Numbered from the stretch's first letter, positions 44,600 through 59,100 are shown. The stretch: 64,000 bases of DNA from Amblyomma americanum (GCF_052857255.1 NC_135500.1:158625689-158689688); one strand, 5' to 3'. Translations and numbers: made by a program. Notes: generated from the sequence alone by a model not told the origin.

Positions 44600-47500
44600 T
44601 AAAATCTGGCACTGTCACTCTGGCCGTTAATATTGCAGTTCAGCCGAAACCTCTCAGAGAGTATCTTTGCTTCGAGTCCCTGTATTCATTCGCCATAAAA
44701 GCTATATAGTATGGAAAAGATACATCGGCTTTGCTTAAAATAAGGAATATGACGACCACTACATCCCATTTTGGCGAAAGAGGCCATTTTCTTGAGCTGA
44801 CGTGATACGATTTTGTGGGCATTGAGTTAAACCTTCTTTTCTTTAAGCTTCTTCACCAATATACGCTAAGCCGTGATAGTAGAGCGCCTTTTGACTGTTT
44901 CTGCGCAGCAGTTAGAAAGCAGTGGCCGCAAAAGCGGTGGACACCTGTGGCACGCCGACGCATATAAAAGAATGCTGACTGCCATGATGACTCGCAAATT
45001 ACTTTAACCTGATAGATGAAGACACACGGAAATGCCGATAGAATTCCATATTTGCATACGGTGCTTGGCACCGATTTATGTAATACATTTTCTGAAACCC
45101 TGTTGCACTCCCCGTTTATTAATATAAAATATCAAACTTTTTATGTGTCCTCTCCATGCCTTTTAAGCTTTTTTTGTGCGCTTGTAAATGTTATTTCTCA
45201 ATTTTCCTAGAGTGACCTCTAGGTCCTCATATCTTCCTACCGCGCAAATATTAAGTGGCTAAGCGTATACTCCTGTGCAAGAGTGCGCATAAGGAAAGAT
45301 TTCGCAGAACCAATAGTATGCAGCAGAATTACTCCATTGGCGAGGACAGCAGGGGAAACCTATATTCCACGCAGTGTAGTGTTTCTAAGCTTATTTCACG
45401 CTACTTCAACTCATGTCACTAAGTTCTTTCCTCACGCGTTGCACTGGCCAGCATTCCGCTAAAGAAGGGTACGGCCTACAGCAACAAGAAATGAATCAAA
45501 AGGTGCGGTTATCCGTGCTAATCCGGGACTACCCCACTGCGGGAATGTTTGTTTGCTGCTCAGTGTTTTGACGTCATGCATGCATACCAAGCTTTACAAG
45601 CAAAACAAATTCTCTATTCGTTAAGCTTGTCTTTGGTGCCTTCGCCACGGACGGCGAGTAAAGAGGTATTATAGAAGTACCACATGTAATTTATGCTAAC
45701 CACATCTACGTGTCGTGCAAAGATGTATTCAATGCAGCTTCCACTTCTGAGAGTCCGCTGGAGTAATTTTTACGATGGCAATGCCGAAAAGCTCATCAAT
45801 GGGCTCTCGTAACCATACATTTTGCATTTTTTTAGGCTATGGTGCCTGCAAATAAAGACGGAAATCTCGCATTTGGCAGTGAGCCATGGGTTTCAGCTTA
45901 TCTTAGTGGAGAAAGGCCTCGCCACAAAATTTTCGATATATGAAGTGATGAAACGAATTTGACCAACAAGCACTTTTCGCCTGTTCTGTTCTCTTTTCCT
46001 TCATCTTCCTCGATCATTGATAGGTAAACTTTTATTATGGGGGGAGGGGTTGAAGGGGCGTGGGCAGGGGCAGGGAAGCTTGATTCTAATGCCATCTAAT
46101 TCATTCATTCATTCCTTCATTCATTTTTATTTCTAGCTCACAACATGACATCCACATTCTGAAAAGCCAAAGTGAAAAGCCCTCCCATTAATTCTTTAAA
46201 ACAATCTTCGTCCCCTTGGCATTTGCAGCATTGTCTTCCCGTATTATGTTTTCGTGGTTGCAGGGACGGTGCTTTTTTGTGTTTCATGCAGCATACATAC
46301 ATTTCTCTCTTAGCTTTGTTTACTCGTGCTGCACCCAGCTCTTGTTTAATGTTTTTTTCGTCCTGCTACGCCGACGCAAGTAGCTATCATTTATGATCTC
46401 TAATCGCAAACAACACAATCTTTCAAACGAGTATTCCTCCTAGAAATGAGCACATTTGCATTTCGCCGATAACCGAGAGGTTTCAGGGGGAGCATACGCT
46501 TGCGGTTGCGCCTAAGGTGAGACCTAAAACCTATTTGGGACATTCTATTTTCGCGAGTTTCCGGATAGTGCGCACTGACAAACGAAGAAAAACAGTGAGC
46601 ACAGCGAGGCCAAAACGTAGAGGTTTAATGCATTTTTGCTTAAAAATAGTTTACCTCCTTGCATTAGCAGCAAATCATATACAAAGAATGATCAGGGAGA
46701 GCGTGTTCGTTCAGTGAAGACGAAAGTACCGAGGCCAAGCAGCACTGCTGTACGAAGCCCATGAATGAATCGCAGCCCGCGTTGTCGCACAGATTCCTCA
46801 TGACGAGAACGGAAACATAGGCAGAAACATAAAACATAGGCAGAAAGACTCTACTTACCGAGGATAAAAGAATAAAAGGAGAAAGAATAAAAGAAGATAA
46901 TAAAAGCGACAAAAAGATCGAGGAGTAAAGACACCCAGCTGAGTGCGCATGAAGGTGAAGCGATGGGATAACTATAGAGAGATTTTAAAGTGCAAAAAGT
47001 AAAGCGGCCACGTGATCCTAACACGAAAACTGCATAACGTCAACAAATGTTAACATGCTGCGCATCCGTGGCATGTGTTGCCGCAAAAGCTCACTTCGCA
47101 TGTTGCATCAGGCACATCAGCTCGGACGCCCGTGAAATGCTTCTGATGGCCTTCGGTTTCGATATGACATGACATCAAAGAGGCGTTGAAAAAGATCATC
47201 ACCTGCCGCACTGCATCATAGCCACAGAAAAAAAAAAACCTTGTACAATGAGCCCTCACTAAATGCTATATGAGTCACACACACTGTGAGTACTCAAACT
47301 TCGATGAGCACAATAACAAATTGGGAGGACGCTTAAGCTCGAGCCAGCCGACCGACCTGGGGCTAGGCGTCTTCATCTTTTGCGAGCTGCCGCAGCGCGC
47401 AACTGCATATTTCAGAGATGTATATGACCAATCTGACTGGAGACTGGGATGGTACCGCCTATCGATGCCCTGCCCAGATTTGCCTTCCTTTTACTGTGTG

Positions 47501-49127
47501 CATGCGTATGTGTGATGTTATTACTTGTTTTGCGGTTTTGTGAGCTTAGGTCGGTTGTTTTCCGCCCAGGCTTTGCAAATAGTCTTGTAGTAAATACATG
47601 CTTCGCTAAAACAGCACGCTACAACAAAAAACCACTATGCGATAGCCCATTTGTATGAGCCTGACGAAGCTGCTCTGTGTTCACCGGAACTTGCTTGAAT
47701 CCCGCTTGGAACTTTATTATTTTAAAATTCTTCTCTTCTCTTGGTGCTACTCAGATGGAGAAGTTGGGAACCTCAGCTCTTTCCTCACACTGATCACCTT
47801 AGGTTAACTAAAATCGCAGCTCTTAAAAACCGCTTCATGCTTTAAAAATTGTATTCGTTGTTAGTTGCTTGTGCGACATACAAAAGTTTTGAAGAAAATT
47901 ATCGTAGTTTCTTCTTTTGGCTAGAAAACATGTCATAAGATAATGATAACGGTATTTACGTGTCAGAGACAAGGAACCTTGCTGCGGTGAGGAAGTTCGC
48001 GACCTTGCCTGTCCTACTCGGTACAGAGAAGCCCAGCAGCGGCTCCTCACGAAAACTTGGGAAATTTTTCTGACAACGGCTAAGACCAAAAAAAAATGCC
48101 TCCCCCTTTTGATTACAGAAATTGAATCAGAATTAGAACAGGAGTTGAAGTCTTGGTACTAGAAGTGCATTCTTTGACGACTTTTATATTTTGTTTCTGA
48201 AGCCAAAAATGTGCAGCATACAGAGCATTATCTGCCCAAGAGATGCGTCAATATTGAGCTTAGATTACAATAAACATTGCAACCAAATAACTTATTAAAC
48301 CGCACGTGAAATGAATTATTTCTCGTCTTCTTTTATTAGCCAACAATTACCAGTAGGGAAATTATTCACAATTTCACCCGGGTGTATGAGCTTCTAAGCG
48401 GCATTTTGGGCTGAAAATTGCGCCCGGAAATAGTTTAAAAATACGGAGCCCCGGCAATGGTTTAGAAATAAGTAGCAAGGTCGTAATGAAAGGCGGAATA
48501 ATTATGAGTACTCGAGGTGTTCTAGAAGGCACTGGCATCTCATTACGCGAGCTCTTTCGCAATCTGTCTCTACCTAAATGTGTCTACCCTGGTATCAAAC
48601 GCAGGACCTCGGAGTCAGTAGCACAATGCAGTGGACACGAAGCCATTGTGGCGGGTCCTTGCACATTAGGAGTACATGCCACAAAATATTACACTGCCTT
48701 GGGTCTAACAACTGTTGCTAGCTACTGAAACGAGCAGAAAAGGATCAGTGTTACAAAAGCACAGCTACTGATTCACTCCAGTGGGTCCTTGTGCACTGCA
48801 CACTAAGAAAGCACTGTAAAAAGCTTGTAGAGTGAATTCGGTTCAAGAGCAAGAGCTACCCCGGAAATGAGGTGCTGGACAGTAATTCTTTTTATTTATA
48901 CGTCAAATTTGACGACTAAAAAAACACGAACATCCAAGAACAACACGCATATCAAGACCGAGCCCCGATCGAATCAACAGACTCCCAAGTTGAAGTAGGC
49001 GAATAATAAATTTGAATCAGTTGCTCTGAAGTGGGCAGTGCTTGCTTGTTATCCCTCAATTCTACGCGTGCCCATGACAATGACGAATCTGGCCTGGTGA
49101 AAGCATACTGGTTACAATAATGTTTGG
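44600..49127. other. Long intergenic stretch, no recognised gene
   Basis: Only short frames. Minor low-complexity items are a worn attc run at about 46098-46125 and an A/G-rich aataaaagga-type run at about 46861-46915. Confidence 0.4.
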
Positions 49128-49318
49128 AAACAACACAGTAGCTGTCTCAATCCTCGTTAGACACTTCAACCGCGTAGTGAGTGAAGGGATGAAGATGGTA
49201 GTGAAAGAAGCAGAGAGATGCCGTAATGGAGGGCTCCGAAATAATTTCAACTGGGGTTTTCTAACGCGGACTGATATGACATAGCACACGCGAGCCTTTG
49301 CGTTTCCGGTCAACGCAG
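49128..49318 (-). mobile_element. tRNA-derived SINE, group B, headless
   Basis: On the minus strand the order is gaccggaaacgcaaaggc, tatgtcatatcagtccgcgttagaaaacccc, gaaattatttcggagccctcc and gtgtctaacgaggattgagacagc. This is the same layout as the 38.0-kb copy, but more diverged. The tRNA head is missing. Confidence 0.75.
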
Positions 49319-49779
49319 CAGTTTGTTGCACAGGTAACAATGTTTTAGGAAAGAAAAAGCGCAGCAATTCCCTTCTATTGGACAAGAGCACAACAACCGC
49401 GCCATGAAAAAACAGAACAAGGACGACCAAGAGCCTACAAATCCATCCCAGTGTTTTCTTTTTTCTTTTTTAAGTAGGCGATGTTTCAACGCACACACAG
49501 ACACCCACATACTGCAAACACACAACTTGCGTGAAAAGTAGTTCGTGTCTGGGCCAAGCTGTGCGGCTCGCTTTGCAGAGCCAGCATTTCAAATCTTATG
49601 GAAGTGGTAATTCTCCTGGCCACTTCAGAGCTTGACTTTCACGAGTGCTAAGAGCCCACTACAAGCCTCAATACTAAACTTTTGCCCTGTGCATTTTTTA
49701 TAAAACCTCTCCCTCTTCCTCTAAGACGTGCTCAGTTTAAAACGCAAACGTACGGAAGCTTGGCGAATTAGTTTATCTT

Positions 49780-49785
49780 TTTATT
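49780..49785 (-). terminator. Likely poly(A) signal of the OATP gene
   Basis: AATAAA on the minus strand lies about 75 bases after the OATP stop codon, the first such hexamer downstream, and within an A/T-rich stretch. Confidence 0.5.
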
Positions 49786-49859
49786 TTTCCATCAGCTAAT
49801 TGCGCTAGGCATCACACAATCACACACATGTTCATAGAGGCTCGCTCTTAGGCCAGCAC

Positions 49860-50101
49860 TCAGTTCGGCAGGCCCGCGAGAGACGCAGCGGGCGTCACCG
49901 GCTCTCGGAGGAATAAGAGCGCCAGGGCGAAGCAGCACAGCGAGGCCACCTTCAGCCCCAGGATGAGGAAGTAGACATTGCGGTTGAGCAGCTTGTTGTC
50001 GTATATGGCGCAGGCGCCCTGCGACGAGCCGCACGGCTCCTCCCACAGCACGCAGCTCGCATCGATGGTTTGGCCAAACGCCGCGCCCGCAGGAATCAGC
50101 C
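49860..50101 (-). CDS. OATP exon 12: final segment, stop and start of 3' UTR
   Basis: The acceptor is GGTCTCAG, phase 1. It encodes LIPAGAAFGQTIDASCVLW, a Cys pair loop (PCGSSQGACAIYDN), a last membrane segment (NVYFLILGLKVASLCC onward) and a short tail ending AGLPN, then TGA at 49860-49862. No PDZ-type C-terminus is obvious. Confidence 0.93.
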
Positions 50102-53100
50102 CTGAGACCGCATCAGTCAATCAGTCAATTTACAAAAAATAACTCATCGGGTCAATCGGTAAATTAATAACTGAGTCAGTAACTAAATGACTCAATAAAC
50201 CAGTCAGTAATTATTTCTTTCTCTGATCACGTGGTAAACAGTTTATACACAACGAGAACTGCAGCAGCACCCATAGAATTACTGAATAACAAACAGACTT
50301 ATAGTTCATTCTACTGCACATCAACTGCACACGTCATCTGAGCACTTCAGCTGGGCTCAGCCCAACCACACTTTCGTTAGCACTCACCGAATGCCCGCAC
50401 GATTGTCCACTGAATGCCGAGACCTACCGACTTGTGTTGGTCAGGGATGCACCTGGAAGGGTGAGACGGAGAGGAAGTACATCACCTTATATGACATCAA
50501 GTTTATTGTGCTCACATACAGCAAAGAAAGCATACATATTACACGAAATGGGCATCGTATTTCAAAGGCTGCACCTCAGCCCCAGAAGACTGCCTCCCTA
50601 TCGCCCCCCTTCGCCCTCAACTCTCATATACTAACCATACAGTGCAGTGCAAAAGGGCGCTAAGAATGCCGCAAAAAGCTCGCTGTGCTCCTCAGCACTA
50701 AATACCGGCAAGCGGACGCTTATTACATTTGGCAAGCTACTAATCCTTCTGACGGTTACGTATATGCACGACTGGTTTGATTGCGCAAAACGGAATTTAT
50801 CATGCAGGCGAATGCCTACAATGGGTTGTAATCCGCTGTCAACTTTTTTGTACAAGAAACGCACCACTGAGTTGAAGGCAGCGGCAACATACTAACATGG
50901 TCGCACCTAAGATCGTAACTGGCCATGGGTTGACCGCGGAGGAGCACAACTCAGGATAGCAGAAAGCACACACACTACCAGCGCTGGTATTTATTTTTGC
51001 TGCTTCGAGCAAATGTGCCAGCAAACCAACCCCAAGAAAGCCCTGTCCGCACACTTGCAGATTTTATTTCTCTCAGTCTGCACCTGTCCAGGGCAGTGCA
51101 ACTCCATACGAATCAATCTTACGCACAAATGCACGTCGACAACCGTGTTTTTCGCGTATGCAGCCTTTGTTTACTTTCTATACAGTCTTGCCGAACTAAC
51201 GTAAACCTTACCTGAGCGTGGCCGCCACGGCGGGTGTGCTGAGAAAGAAGGTGGTGAACACGATGGCAGCCAACATGGGAATGAAGATGTTGACGAGGTC
51301 GCATGGGTTGGGACACTTGTTCCGCACCGCCTCTATCTCAAGCATGGTGCCCGGCACGGTGCCGAAAGGATTGAGCGAGCCACTTCCGCCTCCTGCTCCG
51401 CCATTGCCACCTGGCGGCGCGAAAGCCGAGTGGTTGACGCACAGGCACTGCGAATACACCTGACAGCACGCAAGCCGGGTGTTCGAGATTACTATTCCCC
51501 CGCAGGGGCTTGGAGTTTGATGTGCGGTCTTCTTTATGTGCATTAGTGCGCAGTATTACGTGCAGCACGGAAAGGCGTGGTCGGAGGTTCCAACACGAAA
51601 CGCTGGGAACCCGCTATGCTGGTGACTAAAATATACACTGATCGCTCAACTGAAAGCGTCTAAGGTTTTGCAATATATATGGCTGTGGATTAAATTGATA
51701 TCAGTGCAGAAAGAATAATTGATGTCACCACTGGCGCGTTGTAGGTTATATTATAACGAGCACGGGTAGTTCGCAGCGCGAACGCAACCCACAGTTTGCG
51801 CTCAAGTAACGAATGTAGCGTTGCATTTGAAGAACCTATGTGGTTCTTACCGTACTATGTTCTTCTCTTTCCGAAGGATTCGTTCCAAACATGCTGCAGG
51901 GCTTGTTTCAGGTTGTAGTGCCCTGCCAAAATGTTTGTAATATAATGCTAATGGAATAGGAAAGAACGGGCTGCACTTGGTCAAGCCCTTTTACTTGCGG
52001 CGTGACCTAGAATACGTTTCGATTGATTTGCACGCGCAGTCTATTCTATCGGTGAACCAGTTAAGGCGCCCTAGGTACCTCATAAACTTTCCGCAACGAG
52101 CTCCCAGCCCTCGTGAACGTAACCAGTCTTTTAAATATCAGGGGAAAAAGGCAGGAAGTGACTCTTACACTCCTTCGTTAGGTATGCCCTCATCTATGCG
52201 TAGAAGGCTTTAGAGGCACGCACCCTGCTATCGGTGGTGGCGTACTCGCGCAGGCATCCCGCGAAGCAAGGCGAATAGTAGGTGTACCCGTCGCGGCCAC
52301 AGACGGGATTGAAGCGAGACATGGCGCAGCCGCAGCGGCTGTTGCATGCCTCGGTTAGCGACGCGTTCACGCGGGACACGGTGGTTCTGCGAAGGCGAGC
52401 GGCATGTCCAACATTCTTTTAGAAAAATTTTCAATATTATATTATTGTAGGGTATTATTATGGAAATATTGGAGGCAATGGTCCATTCTTCCGATGTTTA
52501 GCACAATCTTTCTTTTAGACTGTTTCCATCACTCGCATCGAGTAATTAAGACTGTCATAAAAATCAAACGGGGAACACTTTAGATAACAGAATGAACGTT
52601 AGTACCAAAAACATGCATGCCTGCCAACGGGAGATATGCGTATACATCGTTTGTTTAAGAGAAATCTTACAATATATGAAAAAAAAATATGCGTTCGAAA
52701 ACTGGTTCCCATTAAAAATTATTTTGTCCAGAATTGTTGGGTATGAGGTGGTTTATTATTCACGGTTCTTTAACATCTGCGACTCTCACAAAACATAGTT
52801 CACGAACATGAGAATTTGTCCATCCTATACTGAGGTGACGAATACGTGCTATGCTTAGGTGCGTAACAAGGAGCCGAAAAAGTATAAATTGCATTGCACA
52901 TGTATGCAGAGCAGTGCTTACAGGCCGGTGTCATACTGTATGTTCCGGTATGGTATGTTGTTGCAATGAAAGAGCAGCACTGTGACCAGCGTGATGGGCG
53001 CGAGAAGCACGAGTACACACAAGCGCACGATAGCCCTGGCTCCGAGCTGGAAGCGCGCGATGACCACGCCGCCAAGCATGACTCCCACCATGGCCGTCGG

Positions 53101-56100
53101 TATGGTGACAGAGCCTGCAGCCGGTGGTATGTAGTGCATGCGTTACACGGCGTGTGTAGACACTGGTGACAGCTTGCACGCGCGCTGTTTGGGCATAGGA
53201 AGGGACACAGCTGTTGTGAATGAAGACGCGCTTAATGCGTTTATGAAAGGATAATAAATACTGGAGGCACACAGTTATGCATCTTGCAGATCAAGGCAGA
53301 AGTCACAACGTTACTCATTCTCTATGCACGTTGTTCCTTCTCAGTGCCGTTCGTTTCGAAATTATCCAGTATGTATTATGACTGACTGTATTCCCGCAGA
53401 GGCCAGTAAACCTTTAAGAGAATTGCCTCAAAGCAGTCCTATACTGCGAGAACTTTTGCCCAGACTCTTTTCTAAGCTCACGGTATTTGGATCGATACCA
53501 AATGCTTCGAAAGCTCGCAGTGAAAAGAGCATAGGAAATATTTGTCCTTCATTAACGATAAATGTGCTCCATCACCAATGTGCCAAAACACTGGGTGGCT
53601 AGCTCACAGTTTGAATTATACGTCTGGGGGGGGGGGGGGGGGGGGGGGGGGCAACATATCTTTACTCAAGAAATGTGCCACTTGTGAAAACAAAGTGCCG
53701 AGCCAATGCCCACACATTAGTTGATTGTTTGCTATAAATATTGGTGGATGCGAAAAAATGCTACTAAAACGATACGCACTGTATAATTGCAGTAAGGCAG
53801 TCAAGTTGACAGTGGCAAACCTACGAACCCATAATCGTTGACGCAGTTGACGCTGTCATGCTGAACTGCGCTTGCAGCATCTTTACCAGGAATGAAGCCA
53901 GGCCGCTGGCGACCATCACTGCGAGAACACAAATATCAAGCTGTATAGCAGCCAACCCCTCCTCTCAGACACTAAACACTCCCCCTTTTTCGAAAGCTAA
54001 CGTGCGCAAGTCATCATTCCCGGAAAACTTTAAGTTCAAAACAAATCAGCCGATGCTTTACAAGTGGGAGTCGCAGATGTCGGGAAATCACAACATGGTT
54101 TTGAGACTGAATTTGCATTGAACTATTAATTTTTCGATCATCAGAATTAAATACCACTCCAGAAGCTACTGCGTCTCTACAACGGGATTACTAGTCGCGA
54201 ATACACAGGCAGATGAGTTATACTCCTTTGCCGCACAGACACTTTACAGCTGAATATTTTTATCCAGCTGAATATTTTTACCGCTTTTAATGACTATAAG
54301 AGTGTAGAAATCCGCCCAACTCCGTTGCGTTAAAATTTTGTAAACAAGTATTTTTTCTCTTTTCATGGCCTTAGATAATAATATTTCAATTTTGCGCTGG
54401 TATTAATGTTCATGATTATGAATACTATTATGGACAAAAGGCTCAAGGTGGCGTGAGCGGCAACTGAAGGCGGTATCGGTTGTTTGCTCGTGGTCCACGA
54501 GTGCACTTGGAGAGTCGAAAGACCAGCGTCGTCTAGCTAATGCGTTTTGTAGTGCATTAAAGTGAGGTGACTGTTAGAAGTCGTGGAATCCGTAGGTCGG
54601 GGGCGAATTTCACGCGTCCTCGAGACTTCTCTCCTAGATAGTGCGTAATCGGGCATACTACGTCATACAGAGGTCTACTTACGCTCTGCAGACCCAGCAA
54701 AACAAACAAAGATGAACGGCTTTATGCCAAGCAGGAACATCACTGTAGCCCACATGTTTTCTTCTTGCTGAACTGCAGGCTTCGCTTGTTCATCGAGCTT
54801 CTTTTCTGCCATGACAATCGCTCGGTCTGCGAAAAAGTTTTTCCAGCAGAGCAAAGGCTAAACAGACAGCCTATGTAAGCAGTCAACGTTATTTACTTTT
54901 ATTGGTTCTTAAATGAAGAAGTAAAAGTTCTCTTGGTGTGCCTTCCTTTGTTCTGTCTTCGCTGCTTCATTGAGTGAAGACTCTCGTTATACCGCCACCA
55001 TCACCACAACTCAACGAAATTTTGTAGCCTATACGTATGCCTCTTATTGAAAATAATACAGCAGAAATTTAACACGCATATTCGCTGTTATACGGACAAT
55101 ACAGGATAGCATCAGGCACTTGCGATACTGTCCGGCCACACATTGCAACGATTAGCTCCCCCTAACCGCCGCGTTCACTACCATGTGTAGCCTCACCTGG
55201 CAGTTCTGCTGGCAGAAAGCTAACAGGCAAGGCGACGGCAAAGCATATGAGTCCAGCGTAGAGAAAGCACAGCCACCAGGCACCCACCCATGCGGTACTG
55301 TCGCGTGTCAGGCCCAGCCTGCGAGAATTAAAAAGAAAAAAGATCTTGTCATGTCGGTATTCTGCGGTGACGATCGCTTTTCTGAGATGCTCACAGTGAT
55401 GGATTGACGCCTTGGTCGACGTAGTAATTCAAGAAGTATCCATTGATGACAAAACCAGTGGCTGGCCCGACGACGGCACTTGCTTGAAAAGCGGCTGAAA
55501 CAAGAGTGGGCAAATAGTAACTAACAACAAAGCAGAGGGCCTGAAAGCTGAAATTCAGAAAATACTCAAATTCACTCAGTCCCAGAACCGTGCTTTTTGA
55601 CATCGTCTTTCAAGCCGAGATACAATGAGTGTGGAAAACTTTGGGAATTTCGAGAACCCTAATAGTAAACACTGCATCAACCTGCTGTTAACGTCATGCA
55701 AAAGTTGATGGGTTCTAAACTTGTTCCTCTAGCTTGCGTGCACAAAGTACACAGTGCACTGTGTGTCCCGTCCTCCCTTCGTCCGTCGTCTGCCAGCGCT
55801 TCAATGTTCAGAATGTCAAGCCAACTCGGCCAGCAACACACCCTCAACAAGTAATAAGTTTGCTTTCATATTAGTCTCTGTTGCGCGATAATCCATACCG
55901 CGATTTTACATTTTGAAATGAGTGCAAACATCATTTTACTCTCCGGGTGGCTGTCTCAATAAGATCTCTATAGGATATATAGCATCGCACACAGAAATAC
56001 ACTTTCTGTTTCTATTTTTCTAGGCACTGTACGCGAATCCAGCACTGCATTCGTTTCGTTTTTAGCCACGTCTGTAATCTCTGTTCGCCGACTTCGCGCG

Positions 56101-59100
56101 ACATTCAGCATGAGACGCGTTCAGAACGTTCAAAGGAACATCACCAGTGGCAAGAAGAAATAGAACGTGAGGAAATATTTACGTCATTGCAGATTGCTTT
56201 GCACATCTGTTTGCAATAGCTTCATGCGTGCATGCGTACAGCCCCTCCCTTTAGAAGCGCCTCCGCACGTACCGATGTACTTGGAGGACAGTGCCCTGGG
56301 GAAGTTCTCGTCCAAGTAGGCGATCCCCAGCGTGAAATAGGGCGACGTGCCGATGCCATTGATGAAGTTACTTAGCCAGAAGAACCACTTGTAGTGACGC
56401 AGGTCTCCTGCACTGGGGCCACATGCCTGGGTGCTCTCGTTGCCAGCAGCAGCTGCCAGCTCGCAGGTGTCGGGCCTCGGATGGCTGAATGAGTACTGCG
56501 GTCCCACGTAGTACGGCAGCGCCATCGTGAGTGATCCGACACCCATGAGGCACGTGCCGAACGCCATCATCAGAGGCATGTTCTTGTCCTTGCCGAAGTA
56601 TGTCACCGGCAGAAGGACCTGCGCCCAGACGCCGGAAGTGGCTTCGATATGCGGAAAATGTTTTCTCCTGAGCCCAGCGCATCATTGGGCCAAATGTCCA
56701 GAAAAATCTACATGATTTGTGGACATTGTGATGACGTAGAAAAGAGACGGGCGTCAAGCATTGCTGTTGAGATTAATCAGATCACGCCGTATCACGATGG
56801 TGGCAGTTATGTAGCGAATCCCTTAATGCTAAAAAGAGGAAGGCGGACGCGAAAGCACGAAATCCATGTCCGAAAAAATCCACATGATGTGCGTGCGTGC
56901 GAGCTGCACTTGAATTGGTCGTCATCAGTGCGTCCGGCAATTTTTTTTTAGGGCGAAGATACGGGGCTCAGTTCTGAGCATGGCAACCTGTGGCAAGTTT
57001 CTCGCCATTAGTCGACAAATATTATTTTGACACAGGACCCACTGTAATATTGATACGTTCTATAATATGCTTCAAACCAGATCCTGCCTGCCTCCAAGAG
57101 AGCACTGTCAGTTTCTTATTCGCATAATTTTGGCAAGTTGGCTCAGGTTGGCCCAGCAAGGCATTACAAATCCCTCACAACGTCGAGTGCATGTGCTTTG
57201 GCACGGCGTGGCTTCTCGTGTTTGCAGCTTCTATAGAAACAAGCGCAGTTTTGCACGCGACGTTCATTACCTCGCTTGGTCAGCCAATAGCTTTGCTTTA
57301 CTTAGCAGAATCCTTTCACACTGCTTCCTGTGACCAGGTTATTAACAGACGAACCTTGTTTGCGTTTCACTCCACCAGTTTACGCCATAGTGCCGTGATT
57401 GATGCACAATTTTTATGGTGACAGTAAATGAAGTCCGACCGAGATCAGCTGAACCTATAAATAATTCTCAGCACTACTTACACCACCCGTACAATCCACT
57501 AGTTTAAGCAGTAAGTATTCTGTACATGGCCAGCAGTTATATGAGCGTGCGTACTATAAGCGAGGCGACGCTGTAGATGCTGCCTATAAGTCCGCTTTCG
57601 ATGCTGCGTAGCTGGTACCGCTTTTCTAGCGTTGCCAGGTTAGAGTTGACGCAGCCATTGGTGATGAGGCCCTGCAGAAAGGCACAACTGCAGAAGAACG
57701 CCACCACGCAGCCGGGCCTCCGCAGGGTGGTCAGAAGGCGCCCGCCCCCAGGCATCGGCCCTGGAGATGGCATCAGCGCTGGGGACTTCGCCGATGGCAT
57801 CAGCATTGGGGACTTCGCCGATGGCATCAGCGTTGGGGACTTCGCCGATGGCATCAGCGTTGGGGACTTCGCCGCCACTGCGACCGCTTCCTCTGACGGA
57901 GGCACCAAAGGCACATCCTTGAACTCCTGTGCTCAGTCATAAAAGAAGCAGTCATATCGCAGTGTTTCCAGATAGTCTTAATTAACTTTGCATGCGTCCA
58001 AGCGAGATAAGCTTGCGTGGTTCCAAGTCAGGTTAATGGCACCACAGGGATAGGGCACTGCTCAGATTCACAAAACAGTGCGGAGCGGATGTGTAGTTTG
58101 TGATCTGCCGAACACCTGGTCGGATCCCTCATGTTCGAGTTACCTTGGCACCAGGTACCGTTTATGGTTAGTGTTATTATATTTGTAGAAATGGTAAAAT
58201 TTTCATGTTACGCCAGGCTCTCAAAGCGAAGATTTTGATATGCCCTCATTGCTGCTGCAGTGCACACACTCTCAAGATCGCCTAAAACAAATGGGGTGAA
58301 ATTGAATTCAACATAGACATCTTCTGGCAAGGGTGAAAAACCTTGAGCAGCCTTTCTTTCCACTGACAGTACTCACTCTAATACACGAGGTCATACACGA
58401 GAGAAAGCAGGTGGATGGACTCTGGATGAAAACTAGTAAAGATGCGTTAGCCGAGGAAGTGGCGATAGAGCTGGCAGCCACTCATTCCAACGCCACGCAC
58501 ATAATTTCTGATTCGTAACACGCCTGTCGGAATTATGCAAGTGGTAGAATACTGCCGCTTGCCAGCAGAATTTTAGCAAACGCGCAACATAGCTCAATGC
58601 AGACAACAAAACAATTGGTTTGGGTGCCCGGACACCAGGGAATAGAAAGGAACGAGGCTGCTCGAACAGCCGCCCGAGCGTCTCTCCCCCGGAGTCGCAC
58701 TGAATTCACAGACTCTGTCGGGACTCCTGTACCGAATCCGCTTACCACATATGCGGACACTACAGGATATCTGTGCCTCAGTTGGCAGACGTTGCCAGAG
58801 CCCGCCAAGGGCCTGGATAGAACTGAGGAACGACACCTCAGAAAGCCGCAAACGGGGTCATTTCTAAGCCCTGCGATTCTAAAACACACAGACCCAACTT
58901 TTTCGGGGTACTGTAAACTTTGCGAGATGTGGCAGACGCATATCATATGGTATGGGCCTGCCAGAAAAATCCGCAAATAAAAAGAGTAAATCAAAACGAG
59001 AGAGGGCTGGGAGGCGACCTTGTCCGGCTGCTTTAACCTGGAATCCCAGAGGGCTCTGGTTCAAAGAGCGTGGGCAGCGTCTGCCGCCAATGATATCCCG

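Noticed and set aside
53542..53804. Gly- or Pro-rich frames within OATP intron 7
   Set aside because: They are translations of the poly-G tract.
56368..56757. 129-codon minus frame overlapping OATP exon 3
   Set aside because: It is an out-of-phase shadow; the spliced OATP frame fits the family and the splice sites.
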